DNA from: Nocardia sp. SYP-A9097
Lineage (GTDB): Bacteria > Actinomycetota > Actinomycetes > Mycobacteriales > Mycobacteriaceae
Reading direction: 5' to 3'
Length of the DNA: 64,000 nucleotides
NCBI RefSeq assembly: GCF_009649815.1
Contig: NZ_WJIC01000004.1
Span: 186,001-250,000, forward strand
Numbering within the stretch: position 1 is the stretch's first letter; every line of letters starts with the position of its first letter. The notes beneath the pieces are model-generated. The model was given only the letters and a program-made list of their open reading frames with translations, ran no database searches and was not told the DNA's origin. The position numbers and the translations under genes were made by a program. Of this stretch, positions 7,542-14,681 are shown one piece after another.

Positions 7542-8063
7542 GTGAGTGCGAGGCAAGTGAAACCAGCCACGATCGTTGTCGGCATCCTGATTGCTCCACT
7601 GCTGGCCGGATGCGCCGCCAAACATGACAAGCCTGCCGCGAAAATATGTCAATCCGAAATCCACCTCGACAGCAAGCCGGAGCCGCTCGGCTCGAGCAAG
7701 GCGCTGTCCGCGGAGTTCGAAACCGCTGGGCACAGGGAGCAGCCCATCAGTTTTGGTGAGGTAACTCGTGCAGCCGGTTGGTCCGATGACTGGGACACGG
7801 TGATCGACGTCTCCTCGGCAATGGACGACAACTGGCTGAACAAGATGGCGGATACCCCACCGGGCACCTGCTGGAAGGGTCTACCGCCCCGGAGCGGTTC
7901 GGATCCGGCATCTTTCGGGTACTACGTCTTCCTGAAAGACCGGCAGGTGATGCAGTCCGTGACGTGGGATACCGGGGACAGGGTCCTGGTGTTCCGCGCC
8001 AATGAGCGACTGGCGCACGAAACCATGCTGAACGCCAAAAGTGGAGGGCTCAGAACCTACTGA
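7542..8063 (+). CDS. Lipoprotein, copy 2 of a tandem pair
   Basis: 173-aa paralogue of the preceding gene. It has the same signal peptide apart from one residue (ILIAPLLAGC), the same Cys positions and the same AAGWSDDWDTV and GTCWKGLP blocks, with divergence concentrated in the middle (DVSSAMDDNWLNKMAD). The sequence just before its GTG start is a copy of the last codons of the effector gene, so the gene arose by tandem duplication of a unit that included the effector 3' end. No membrane segments follow the lipobox. Duplicated, diverging protector genes are common beside polymorphic toxins. Confidence 0.75.
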   Translation: MSARQVKPATIVVGILIAPLLAGCAAKHDKPAAKICQSEIHLDSKPEPLGSSKALSAEFETAGHREQPISFGEVTRAAGWSDDWDTVIDVSSAMDDNWLNKMADTPPGTCWKGLPPRSGSDPASFGYYVFLKDRQVMQSVTWDTGDRVLVFRANERLAHETMLNAKSGGLRTY

Positions 8064-8097
8064 GCGGGCTCACCGACGCCACGCTTCATCGAAAACC

Positions 8098-8137
8098 GGT
8101 GTGCCCGGAAGGATTCGAACATCCACCCTTCTCATTC
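8098..8137 (-). repeat. tRNA 3'-end-like scar (possible tRNA-Arg att remnant)
   Basis: Read on the minus strand this is a T-arm (GGATGTTCGAATCC) followed by TTCCGGGCACACC, like the variable loop, T-arm and acceptor end of a tRNA, most resembling tRNA-Arg. No D-arm or anticodon arm precedes it, so it is not a tRNA gene. It looks like an attachment-site fossil of another integrative element. Confidence 0.5.
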
Positions 8138-8227
8138 GGGCTCGTTCAGTCTGATCGGAATGCTCCCGGAACCTGCCCGGTGGTGCGGCGGATGAGCCGG
8201 TTGAGGGTCGTCGCGTCGGCCAGCAAC

Positions 8228-8264
8228 GAGGGCGGTCCTGACCAGTAGGTTCAGGACCGCCCTC
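8228..8264. terminator. Strong 14-bp hairpin
   Basis: Perfect inverted repeat 8228-8241 with 8251-8264, loop of 9 nt. It lies in the stretch between the lipoprotein pair and the 8533 gene, next to the tRNA-like scar and the TTTGGCATCACG motif (8293-8304). It may terminate transcription from either side or be the former terminator of the tRNA-like locus. Confidence 0.6.
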
Positions 8265-8532
8265 GGTCTTTGTCGAGACTTGTGGCAGCGGCTTTGGCAT
8301 CACGCCGAATCGCCCGTATCGATCAGCGCCTGAAACGTCCCGAAATACCTTGCTACCTGATGATATTCAGTGGACGAGGTGGAACGGATGGAACTGTGAT
8401 CGCTGGGGCGTCAACCTCTGCCAGATCCAGGAAGTAGCCGACACCAGCGAAGGAGTCGATCGCTTCGCCGGGAATCCGGTCCAGGCCGGTGGCGGGACAG
8501 CCGAGGCATTTGTGCTCGTGAGAGGCGCCCGA

Positions 8533-9282
8533 CTATCGCGGGGGAGGATCGGGGGCGGGAGTGTCAGGGCACGAGGCGCTTTCGACTGATCCGAGGGTCT
8601 GCCACATCGCTTGACCGATGGCCAGCACGCCCCGGGCGGGTAGGGCAACGCCGCCGATGAGTGGGTTCGCTTTCAGGCGTGTGGGCTCCCCGAGGTCGTG
8701 ACCGCCGAGTATGGCCGTCGACTGCGTGACCAGGAACATCTGCTGGGGCATGAGGATTCCGGTGTGGCCGCTGGGCATGACACCGGTCATCCGCAAACGG
8801 CCCAAACCCATTGCAGCGGCGATCATTTCCCGGCCACGTACGAGCGAAGAAGACCGCCACGAGGCAAGAGGCATGTGTCGCCCGGCAGCATTGAGCATGC
8901 GCAGCGCCGGCGTCTCGTACGCGGTCAGCGTCCAGTCGAGGGCAGGCTCGTCGATCGTGATCCGCAGCGCGACCGGTCCGCTCCATTCCACACCGATCGT
9001 GGCGAAACCGGTATAGGCACAGGCGGAGCCGTAGTAGCGCGGGCAGGCGGTCTCGAGCCGGTCGCCGTCGACGAAGATCGACCAGCGACCGTCAGGGTCG
9101 CGATGCCAGACGGTTTTGTATGGGCCGAAGTCGTTTTCGGGGAAGACCCGCAGGGCGAGGACGTGGCCGCTGTCGAAGGGGAGACCGAAAACGCCCCAGC
9201 CCTTGACGTATTCGTGGCCGGGCCAGGGCGCGTGGCCGCAGCGTTCGGGCAGGTCGGTCAACCGGGATGCCAGGTCGAGCAT
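8533..9282 (-). CDS. Conserved hypothetical protein
   Basis: 249-aa soluble protein with no signal peptide. The N-terminal half is aromatic-rich (PWPGHEYVKGWGVFGLPF, KTVWHRDPDGRWSIFVDG) and looks like a beta-rich substrate-binding fold. The middle contains DEPALDWTLTAYETPALRML, and the C-terminus is Pro-rich. The start is the ATG at 9280-9282, preceded by GGAGG; the 39 residues upstream in the same frame are not protein-like. I do not recognise the family. The DsrE-like gene lies 28 bases upstream on the same strand, so the two may share a transcript. Confidence 0.65.
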   Translation of the reverse strand: MLDLASRLTDLPERCGHAPWPGHEYVKGWGVFGLPFDSGHVLALRVFPENDFGPYKTVWHRDPDGRWSIFVDGDRLETACPRYYGSACAYTGFATIGVEWSGPVALRITIDEPALDWTLTAYETPALRMLNAAGRHMPLASWRSSSLVRGREMIAAAMGLGRLRMTGVMPSGHTGILMPQQMFLVTQSTAILGGHDLGEPTRLKANPLIGGVALPARGVLAIGQAMWQTLGSVESASCPDTPAPDPPPR

Positions 9283-9310
9283 GGTCGTTACCTCCGGCGC
9301 AGTGCGCGAA

Positions 9311-9673
9311 TCAGTAGCTGAAGGTCGTGGCCGGGTCATCGCCGATCCACTGCCACATCGGGATGGTGCCCTGCAGTTCGGCATTGCCGACGAGCGCACC
9401 GCTGTCGAGTTGCTTGGCGTTGAAGCAGATCGGACAGACGAAGTAGCGTCCGCCGGCCGCCTCGTAGCGCTTGCACAGTTCCGGGAGCGAAGGGCAGCCC
9501 TCGCAGGCGACGCCGACCGCGGTGTCCGCGAGCGCGAGCCGGACGGCTTCCTTCGTCAGGAACATCAGAGTCTCGCGTCCGGTCTCGGCGGCACCGACGG
9601 CCACCAGGAATGCGACAGTGACCTTCTCCGGGTCCTCCAGACCGGTGGTCAGGCTGATCACGGCTTTGGACAT
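9311..9673 (-). CDS. DsrE/DsrF-like family protein
   Basis: 120-aa protein of the DsrE fold (sulfur-relay-like). It opens with MSKAVISLTTGLEDPEKV, contains TLMFLTKEAVRLA and a Cys pair in ACEGCPSL, followed by YFVCPICFNAKQL. The extra Cys residues suggest sulfur transfer or metal binding, but the partner sulfurtransferases of the Dsr/Tus systems are not nearby. The start is the ATG at 9671-9673, chosen because the fold begins there. It probably shares a transcript with the hypothetical gene downstream (8533-9282). Confidence 0.75.
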   Translation of the reverse strand: MSKAVISLTTGLEDPEKVTVAFLVAVGAAETGRETLMFLTKEAVRLALADTAVGVACEGCPSLPELCKRYEAAGGRYFVCPICFNAKQLDSGALVGNAELQGTIPMWQWIGDDPATTFSY

Positions 9674-9769
9674 CGCGGAACCTCGTTTCGAACACTGTCG
9701 CGGGGCGACGAAATGGATCGTGAAATGCACGCTAGGCGCGCGGAATCCACTTGTCGTCAGGTGTTCTCC

Positions 9770-11341
9770 CTACGAATCGACGGCCAGGGTGTCGAGGAGT
9801 CCGTGCTGCACCGCGTAGAGGGTGGCGGTCGATCGTGTCGAGGATCCGGTTTTGGCGTAGATGCGTTCGATATGGGTACCGGCGGTTTTCGGGGTGATGC
9901 CCAGGGAGTGCGCGACATGGCGAGTTGAGGCTCCGCGCGCGATCAGTACCAACACCTCGAGCTCACGCGGCGTCAGACCGTCCGGACCGGAGCGACGCCG
10001 ATGCCGTGGTTGCCCGGCCGCGTCGAGGACCGCGTCGACCGCCCCCGCATCCAGGCGTCCGCCACGCACCTCACCCCGCATCTCGGCGAGAATGCGCTTG
10101 GGCGGCAAGGCATCCCGATACGGTCGTGGCTCGGACATGGCCCGATAGGTATCGGCCGCCGCCAGCAGCCGTGCCGTCATCGGGATCGACGGACCGGTCA
10201 AACCACGATGTGTGCCCGAGCCGTCGAGGCGTTCGAAGGTCAGCGCCGCGACAGCGCCGATGCGTGCGAGCGCAGGAGGGCGCGCGAGGACCCGCTCGGT
10301 GTAGTAGGAATTCATCCGGAGCCGCTCGAGCTCGGTCACGCCCAGCCCTCCCGGCTTGTCCAGAATGGTCGCTGGAACGCCGTGCATCCCGATCTCATGG
10401 AGAAGAGCCGCACGGCGCAGTAGGACGACGTCGGGTTCGGCCAGTCCCGCGACCGTCGCGGCGCGAGCGGCGAGATCGGCCACCCCGCGCGAGTGCCCGG
10501 CCCGATAGGGCGAGCGCAGATCGGTGAAATCGGCGATGACCTCCAGCGCCGTATCCAGTTCCGGGCCGGTGAGATTGCGCCGCAGCGCGGGATCGGCGGC
10601 TATGAGTTCTCCATAGTCGGGATCGGTGTCTCCGTCCGCCAGCAGGTCGTGGGCCGAGGCGCAGAAGGCGTCCACCATGGCCGGGTCGAACTGCGTCCCC
10701 CGCCGTGAACGTGCGACATCGATCGCGGCATCGATCCCGGCGGTGCGATGTAGCACCTCCACAACGTCGGCGAGATGAAACAGCCGCATCCCCAACCCGA
10801 TTCGCTCCCCACCGAGCCCGCCCGGCACCCCCTTGCCGTCCCATCGCGCGAAGAACTGCCGCAGCGAGTCGCCCACCACCGGGTCCAGCCCGAGCCGGTC
10901 GGCCATCGTCGAGGTGGTGAGGCAGTGCGCCATCAGCCCGCGCTCGATATCGCGACCGCCCTTCGCCGCGATCGTCACCGTCTTGCGCACGCGCTGAGCG
11001 AAAGGCCCCGAGGATCCGGCGTGCGCGAGGAAGAACACCGCCCCGCCGACTCCGCGCAGGTCTGTCCGGTAACTGTCGGCGCGGAAGGCGATGTCGTCGC
11101 CGAACCACGCGGCCACCTCGGGTGCGTCGGCCACGCAACCGGCCCATGCCAGCACGGCCGTGTAGTAGAGGTCGGAGCGTTCGTCATCGCTCAGCCCGAC
11201 TCGCTCGCCGAGTCGTGAGGCGAGTCGCCATGATCGCAATACGTGGGCCATCGGCTGGCCGAGGCCGAGATCCATCGCGAACGAGAACGCGGCGAGCAAC
11301 GCTGCCAGCGAAACACCCGAATCCCGAGCGTCACGCGTCAT
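9770..11341 (-). CDS. Degenerate HD-GYP-like / LuxR-type regulator
   Basis: 523-aa protein with two HD-GYP-like halves and a C-terminal LuxR helix-turn-helix (LTPRELEVLVLIARGAST, then HVAHSLGITPKTAGTHIERI). The first half keeps ARWDGKGVPGGLGGERI. The second keeps RAGHSRGVADLA and ALLHEIGMHGVP, but has HE where HD is usual, TFERLDGSGTHRGL where HHERWDGSGYPxGL is usual, and lacks other metal His residues. It is therefore probably not an active cyclic-di-GMP phosphodiesterase and may be a ligand sensor driving DNA binding. The start is the ATG at 11339-11341. It is monocistronic and is the last gene before the second att-like copy. Confidence 0.75.
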   Translation of the reverse strand: MTRDARDSGVSLAALLAAFSFAMDLGLGQPMAHVLRSWRLASRLGERVGLSDDERSDLYYTAVLAWAGCVADAPEVAAWFGDDIAFRADSYRTDLRGVGGAVFFLAHAGSSGPFAQRVRKTVTIAAKGGRDIERGLMAHCLTTSTMADRLGLDPVVGDSLRQFFARWDGKGVPGGLGGERIGLGMRLFHLADVVEVLHRTAGIDAAIDVARSRRGTQFDPAMVDAFCASAHDLLADGDTDPDYGELIAADPALRRNLTGPELDTALEVIADFTDLRSPYRAGHSRGVADLAARAATVAGLAEPDVVLLRRAALLHEIGMHGVPATILDKPGGLGVTELERLRMNSYYTERVLARPPALARIGAVAALTFERLDGSGTHRGLTGPSIPMTARLLAAADTYRAMSEPRPYRDALPPKRILAEMRGEVRGGRLDAGAVDAVLDAAGQPRHRRRSGPDGLTPRELEVLVLIARGASTRHVAHSLGITPKTAGTHIERIYAKTGSSTRSTATLYAVQHGLLDTLAVDS

Positions 11342-11499
11342 AGTGCGAGCATAGGCGGCTCTCGGGTGCCGCGGTCGATCTCCGCCGATGATCATCAGCC
11401 GCAGCATCCGGACCGTGCATGGGCCACATCGCGTGAATGGTTGGTCGAAGCCGGGTACGAAGGAGTCAAGTGATGACACGCTCAAGACTGTTGCCCGTT

Positions 11500-11545
11500 G
11501 GCTGATAACCCAGAGGTCGCAGGTTCAAATCCTGTCCCCGCTACT
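11500..11545 (+). repeat. att-like copy 2 of the tRNA-fMet 3' half
   Basis: 46 nt matching 4153-4198 with one change in the anticodon (CTCAT to CTGAT). No 5' half is present, so this is not a tRNA. Its upstream flank (TGCCCGTTGGCT) resembles that of copy 3 (TGCCCGTCGGCT) more than the real tRNA. Confidence 0.75.
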
Positions 11546-11649
11546 CGGTTTTCAGGGCATTCTCCAAACAGTCAGTTGGCAGCGCGATCTCGGTCGAGCC
11601 CGGGTACCGTGAACGGCTGCTCGTGATTGTGACGATTAGGGGAGTTTGC

Positions 11650-13506
11650 GTGGCACTGGGGTGGGTAACCGAGCGGACCGAAAAGGCCCGATCGGAGGTA
11701 GGGGTTCCAGACCGGGACACACTGGACGAAGTTCATTCCCAGCGGAGTCGGCCCCGATCGCCAGCGGAGCGAATCCGCTCGGCGCGCACCGATCTCATCG
11801 TTGCCGCCGGCTATCTGTCACTGGCGGTTTTCGTACTCTCCAGGCTGTGGCTGCACCCCCGCAGCGGGTACCTGATCAAGAGCGATCAGGATCAAACTCT
11901 GTACGAGTGGTTCTTCGCCCTCACCGCGCACAAGATCACCCACTTCGAGGGTCTGTTCAGCACCACGCTGCAGAACTACCCCGACGGCGTGAACCTGACG
12001 TCCAATACCCTCATGTACGGGTTCGGCGTACCGTTTACGCCCGTCACCCTGCTGTTCGGGCCGTCCGTCACCTTCGTTCTGGCGCTCACCCTGGGCTTGT
12101 CCGGCACCGCGTTCGCCTGGTACCGGGTGTTCTCGCGCGAGCTGGTGACCTCCAAATTCGCTGCGGCCCTTGGTGGTTTGTTCTGCGGGTTCGCACCCGC
12201 CATGATCTCCCACACCAATGGCCACCCGAATTTCGTTATGCTGGTGCTGCTTCCGTTCATCGCAATGCGGGTCATCAAGATGGCACGGCACGCGATCGAC
12301 GCTCCGGAGGCGGGCACAGCGCCGCGCGACTCCATCGTGCTGGGTCTGCTGGTCGCCATGCAGATCACGCTGGGTGAAGAGCCGCTGCTGATCTTCGCAC
12401 TGGCCTTCGCGGTCTTCGCCCTGACCTACCTGCGCACCCGGCGCGCCATCCTGCTCACGCTGCGTGCGATCGCGCGGCCCGTATTGCTCGCGGCGCTGAT
12501 TACGCTGGCGCTCATCACGATTCCGCTGTGGTGGCAGTTCTTCGGACCGCAGTCGTATCGATTCGTCGGTCGCGGCCGCGTGGGCAATGACTTGCTGGCG
12601 CCGTTCCAGTTCTCGTCGCAATCAGCCGGCAGCATGTTCTCGTTCGGCCCGGACGTGAGTATCAATCCAACCGAGCACAACTCCTACTTCGGTTGGCCGC
12701 TACTGCTGCTCCTCGCCGTGACCACGTTCTTCCTATGGCGTGAGCGCATAGTGCGGGCCGCCTTCACCACCATCATGGTGTTCATGACGCTGTCGATGGG
12801 CATCGTGCTGTTCGTCGGCGGCACATTCACCATGGTGCCCATGCCGTGGCTGATATTCGGAAGCATCCCGCCACTGAACGGGATCATCGAATCACGGTTC
12901 GCCATGGCGGCCATTCCGGCCCTCGCGGTAATCATGGCCCTGGGCACCCAGCGGGCGATAGACCACTGGCGTACCTCCACAACCAAGTGGCAGCCCGTGG
13001 CCTGGTTCGGTGCACTGGCCTTCGCACTGCTACCCATCGCACCGACCATCCTGCCGGTGGTGGAACGCACCCCGACACCCGCGTTCTTCGCCGATGGCAC
13101 TGTGCGGCAGTACGTCTCGGACGGTTCCGTGGTGATCGTGCCGCCCTCCACCCCGGTGGACGCCATCGCCCTGCGCTGGCAGCTCGACGCCGACTTCACC
13201 TTCCCGCTCGTGGGCGGCTACTTCGTCGGTCCGGCCGGCGCGGACAAGGCCGCCCACTACGGTGCCGAAGCCCGGCCCACCGCGAACCAACTCACACTGG
13301 TTCGGATGTTCAACACGGTCCCGGCCATCGACCAGGCCACCCGCGATCAGGCCATCGCGGACCTGCGCTACTGGCACGCCGATGTAGTGGTGCTACCCCC
13401 CACCCGCAACAGTGATGCCTTGCGCCGCACCATGGATCAACTACTGGGCTTTCCCGCCCAGCAGGCGGACGGCGTATTGCTGTGGGACGTGCGCAGCCTC
13501 GTTTGA
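11650..13506 (+). CDS. GT-C-like integral membrane protein (probable lipid-linked glycosyltransferase)
   Basis: 618-aa protein with a short cytoplasmic N-terminus and about 11 membrane segments, followed by a periplasmic-looking C-terminal domain from about residue 470. The first extracytoplasmic loop carries SDQDQTLYEWFFA, the acidic motif typical of GT-C enzymes that use polyprenyl-linked sugars. TLQNYPDGVNLTSNTLMYG follows it. The start is the GTG at 11650, with AGGGGAG upstream. It is the only gene between att copies 2 and 3. A role in cell-envelope glycan assembly is likely, but donor and acceptor cannot be told. Confidence 0.7.
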   Translation: MALGWVTERTEKARSEVGVPDRDTLDEVHSQRSRPRSPAERIRSARTDLIVAAGYLSLAVFVLSRLWLHPRSGYLIKSDQDQTLYEWFFALTAHKITHFEGLFSTTLQNYPDGVNLTSNTLMYGFGVPFTPVTLLFGPSVTFVLALTLGLSGTAFAWYRVFSRELVTSKFAAALGGLFCGFAPAMISHTNGHPNFVMLVLLPFIAMRVIKMARHAIDAPEAGTAPRDSIVLGLLVAMQITLGEEPLLIFALAFAVFALTYLRTRRAILLTLRAIARPVLLAALITLALITIPLWWQFFGPQSYRFVGRGRVGNDLLAPFQFSSQSAGSMFSFGPDVSINPTEHNSYFGWPLLLLLAVTTFFLWRERIVRAAFTTIMVFMTLSMGIVLFVGGTFTMVPMPWLIFGSIPPLNGIIESRFAMAAIPALAVIMALGTQRAIDHWRTSTTKWQPVAWFGALAFALLPIAPTILPVVERTPTPAFFADGTVRQYVSDGSVVIVPPSTPVDAIALRWQLDADFTFPLVGGYFVGPAGADKAAHYGAEARPTANQLTLVRMFNTVPAIDQATRDQAIADLRYWHADVVVLPPTRNSDALRRTMDQLLGFPAQQADGVLLWDVRSLV

Positions 13507-13554
13507 GTCGATAGGCGATGCCGACGAAGTTGTCGCTCCCGTCCGCTGCCCGTC

Positions 13555-13600
13555 GGCTCATAACCCAGAGGTCGCAGGTTCAAATCCTGACCCCGCTACT
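13555..13600 (+). repeat. att-like copy 3 of the tRNA-fMet 3' half
   Basis: 46 nt matching 4153-4198 with one change in the acceptor stem (TCCTGTCCCC to TCCTGACCCC). It keeps CTCATAA. It is not a tRNA, because the 5' half is absent. It would be the outermost attachment scar of the stacked elements. Confidence 0.75.
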
Positions 13601-13921
13601 ACTGCTCGCCGGCATTCTCGAGTGGGTTCGTGCCGGGCAGCAGGTGAACATTTCCAGCGATCGACGTTCGCGTTCGGTGGTCCTCTTTTCGTGGCGACCT
13701 CTCTGGCGGCGACGGCGATTGGCCTGAGCGACCCCGCTGGCACTTGCCCATGACCGATCTGTAGAGATCTTCTTCGGGGACCGCTGATCAAGGCGGCTAC
13801 CCACCCGGATTCGCGGGTTGGCGAGGCGATTTTCGCGGCACTGTCGATTTCGGCGCTCGCCGAGTGTCGTGTTGTTGAATGGCCCGATCGGCGGGCCGGA
13901 CAATGCGAAGGAGTACGGGCC
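13601..13921. other. Intergenic stretch without a recognised gene
   Basis: 321 bp after the third att-like copy. No reading frame here is credible. The end must hold the promoter and the GAAGGAG ribosome site of the 13922 gene. Confidence 0.4.
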
Positions 13922-14326
13922 ATGAGTGACACCCGATCGAAGGACGAAGCCGCTATCCGGGCAGTCCTGACGGGGATCTATCAGGCGTGGGAGGCCAGTG
14001 ACGCCGATGCTTTCGTCGCCGATTACATCGAGGACGCGACCGCGATCCAGCCGGGTACCTATCGGCGATCCAAGGAGGAGGTCCGGGCGAATATGGCCGA
14101 GGGGTTCGCGTCGTACCTGAAAGGGTCGACGACCGATGATGAGATCGGGAGCATCCGATTCCTGGGCCGGGACGCCGCCGTCGTGGTGAGCCGGACCGGC
14201 GTCCTGTTCGCCGGTGAGACCGAGGTGCCCGCCGACCGGGTTTACAACGCGACCTGGGTGCTGGAGAAGCGGGACGAGAAATGGCTGCTCGCGGCCTACC
14301 ACAACAGCCCGGCCAATGCCGGGTAG
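13922..14326 (+). CDS. SnoaL-like / DUF4440 family protein (SgcJ/EcaC type)
   Basis: 134-aa NTF2-fold protein. It starts with the typical DEAAIRAVLTGIYQAWEASD, followed by FVADYIEDATAIQPGTY and the closing ATWVLEKRDEKWLLAAYHNSP, where the Trp/His end is characteristic. The start at 13922 has GAAGGAG just upstream. It is the first gene of a three-gene run with the DGPF protein and an ECF sigma factor. Members of this fold are small-molecule-binding enzymes or accessory proteins; the ligand is unknown. Confidence 0.8.
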   Translation: MSDTRSKDEAAIRAVLTGIYQAWEASDADAFVADYIEDATAIQPGTYRRSKEEVRANMAEGFASYLKGSTTDDEIGSIRFLGRDAAVVVSRTGVLFAGETEVPADRVYNATWVLEKRDEKWLLAAYHNSPANAG

Positions 14327-14339
14327 GAAGGACGAGGCT

Positions 14340-14681
14340 ATGGCGCAGTATCTGGCACTCATCTATCAGGACGAACAAGCACTCGGTGATACCTATGCGG
14401 GTGAGAGTTTGGCCTCCGACCACGAGCGGTTCATCGCGGCCAATAAGGCCGCGCTGGTGGACGGGGTCGCACTCGAACCCAGTCATACCGCGACCGGTAT
14501 CCGGCCGAACAACGGCGGCGGGTTCTTCGTCAGCGATGGCCCGTTCATCGAGACCAAGGAGCAGCTGGTCGGCTTCTATATGATCGAGGCCGCCGATCTG
14601 GACGCGGCAATGGCTGTCGCACAACAGATTCCGATGGAACACGGCGGCATCGAGATTCGGCCGGTGCGTGTTCTCTCCTGA
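14340..14681 (+). CDS. YCII-related (DGPF) domain protein
   Basis: 113-aa alpha-beta barrel protein. MAQYLALIYQDE opens it; SDGPFIETKEQLVGFYMIEA carries the DGPF signature with the following K-E-xx-GF; GGIEIRPVRVL closes it. It starts at the ATG at 14340, 13 bases after the previous stop. It overlaps the sigma-factor start by 14 bases, and this DGPF-sigma coupling is the classic genomic context of ECF42-type sigma factors. The protein is probably part of the signal input or the target of that sigma factor. Confidence 0.88.
   Translation: MAQYLALIYQDEQALGDTYAGESLASDHERFIAANKAALVDGVALEPSHTATGIRPNNGGGFFVSDGPFIETKEQLVGFYMIEAADLDAAMAVAQQIPMEHGGIEIRPVRVLS

Larger units (their letters stand above)
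6945..8063 (+). repeat. Tandem duplication, 573-nt period
   Basis: The unit at 6945-7517 (effector tail plus lipoprotein 1) is repeated from 7518 (effector-tail copy plus lipoprotein 2). The first 40-odd bases of each unit are nearly identical, and divergence rises within the mature protein. Confidence 0.8.
8064..8532. other. 469-bp non-coding stretch with element scars
   Basis: It holds the tRNA-like fragment (8098-8137), the 14-bp hairpin (8228-8264) and the shared TTTGGCATCACG motif (8293-8304). I see no credible gene in 8305-8532. Confidence 0.5.

Noticed and set aside
11500..11545. Second and third tRNA-fMet genes (11500-11545, 13555-13600)
   Set aside because: Only the 3' half is present; no D-arm or 5' acceptor strand can be found, so they are recorded as att-like repeats.
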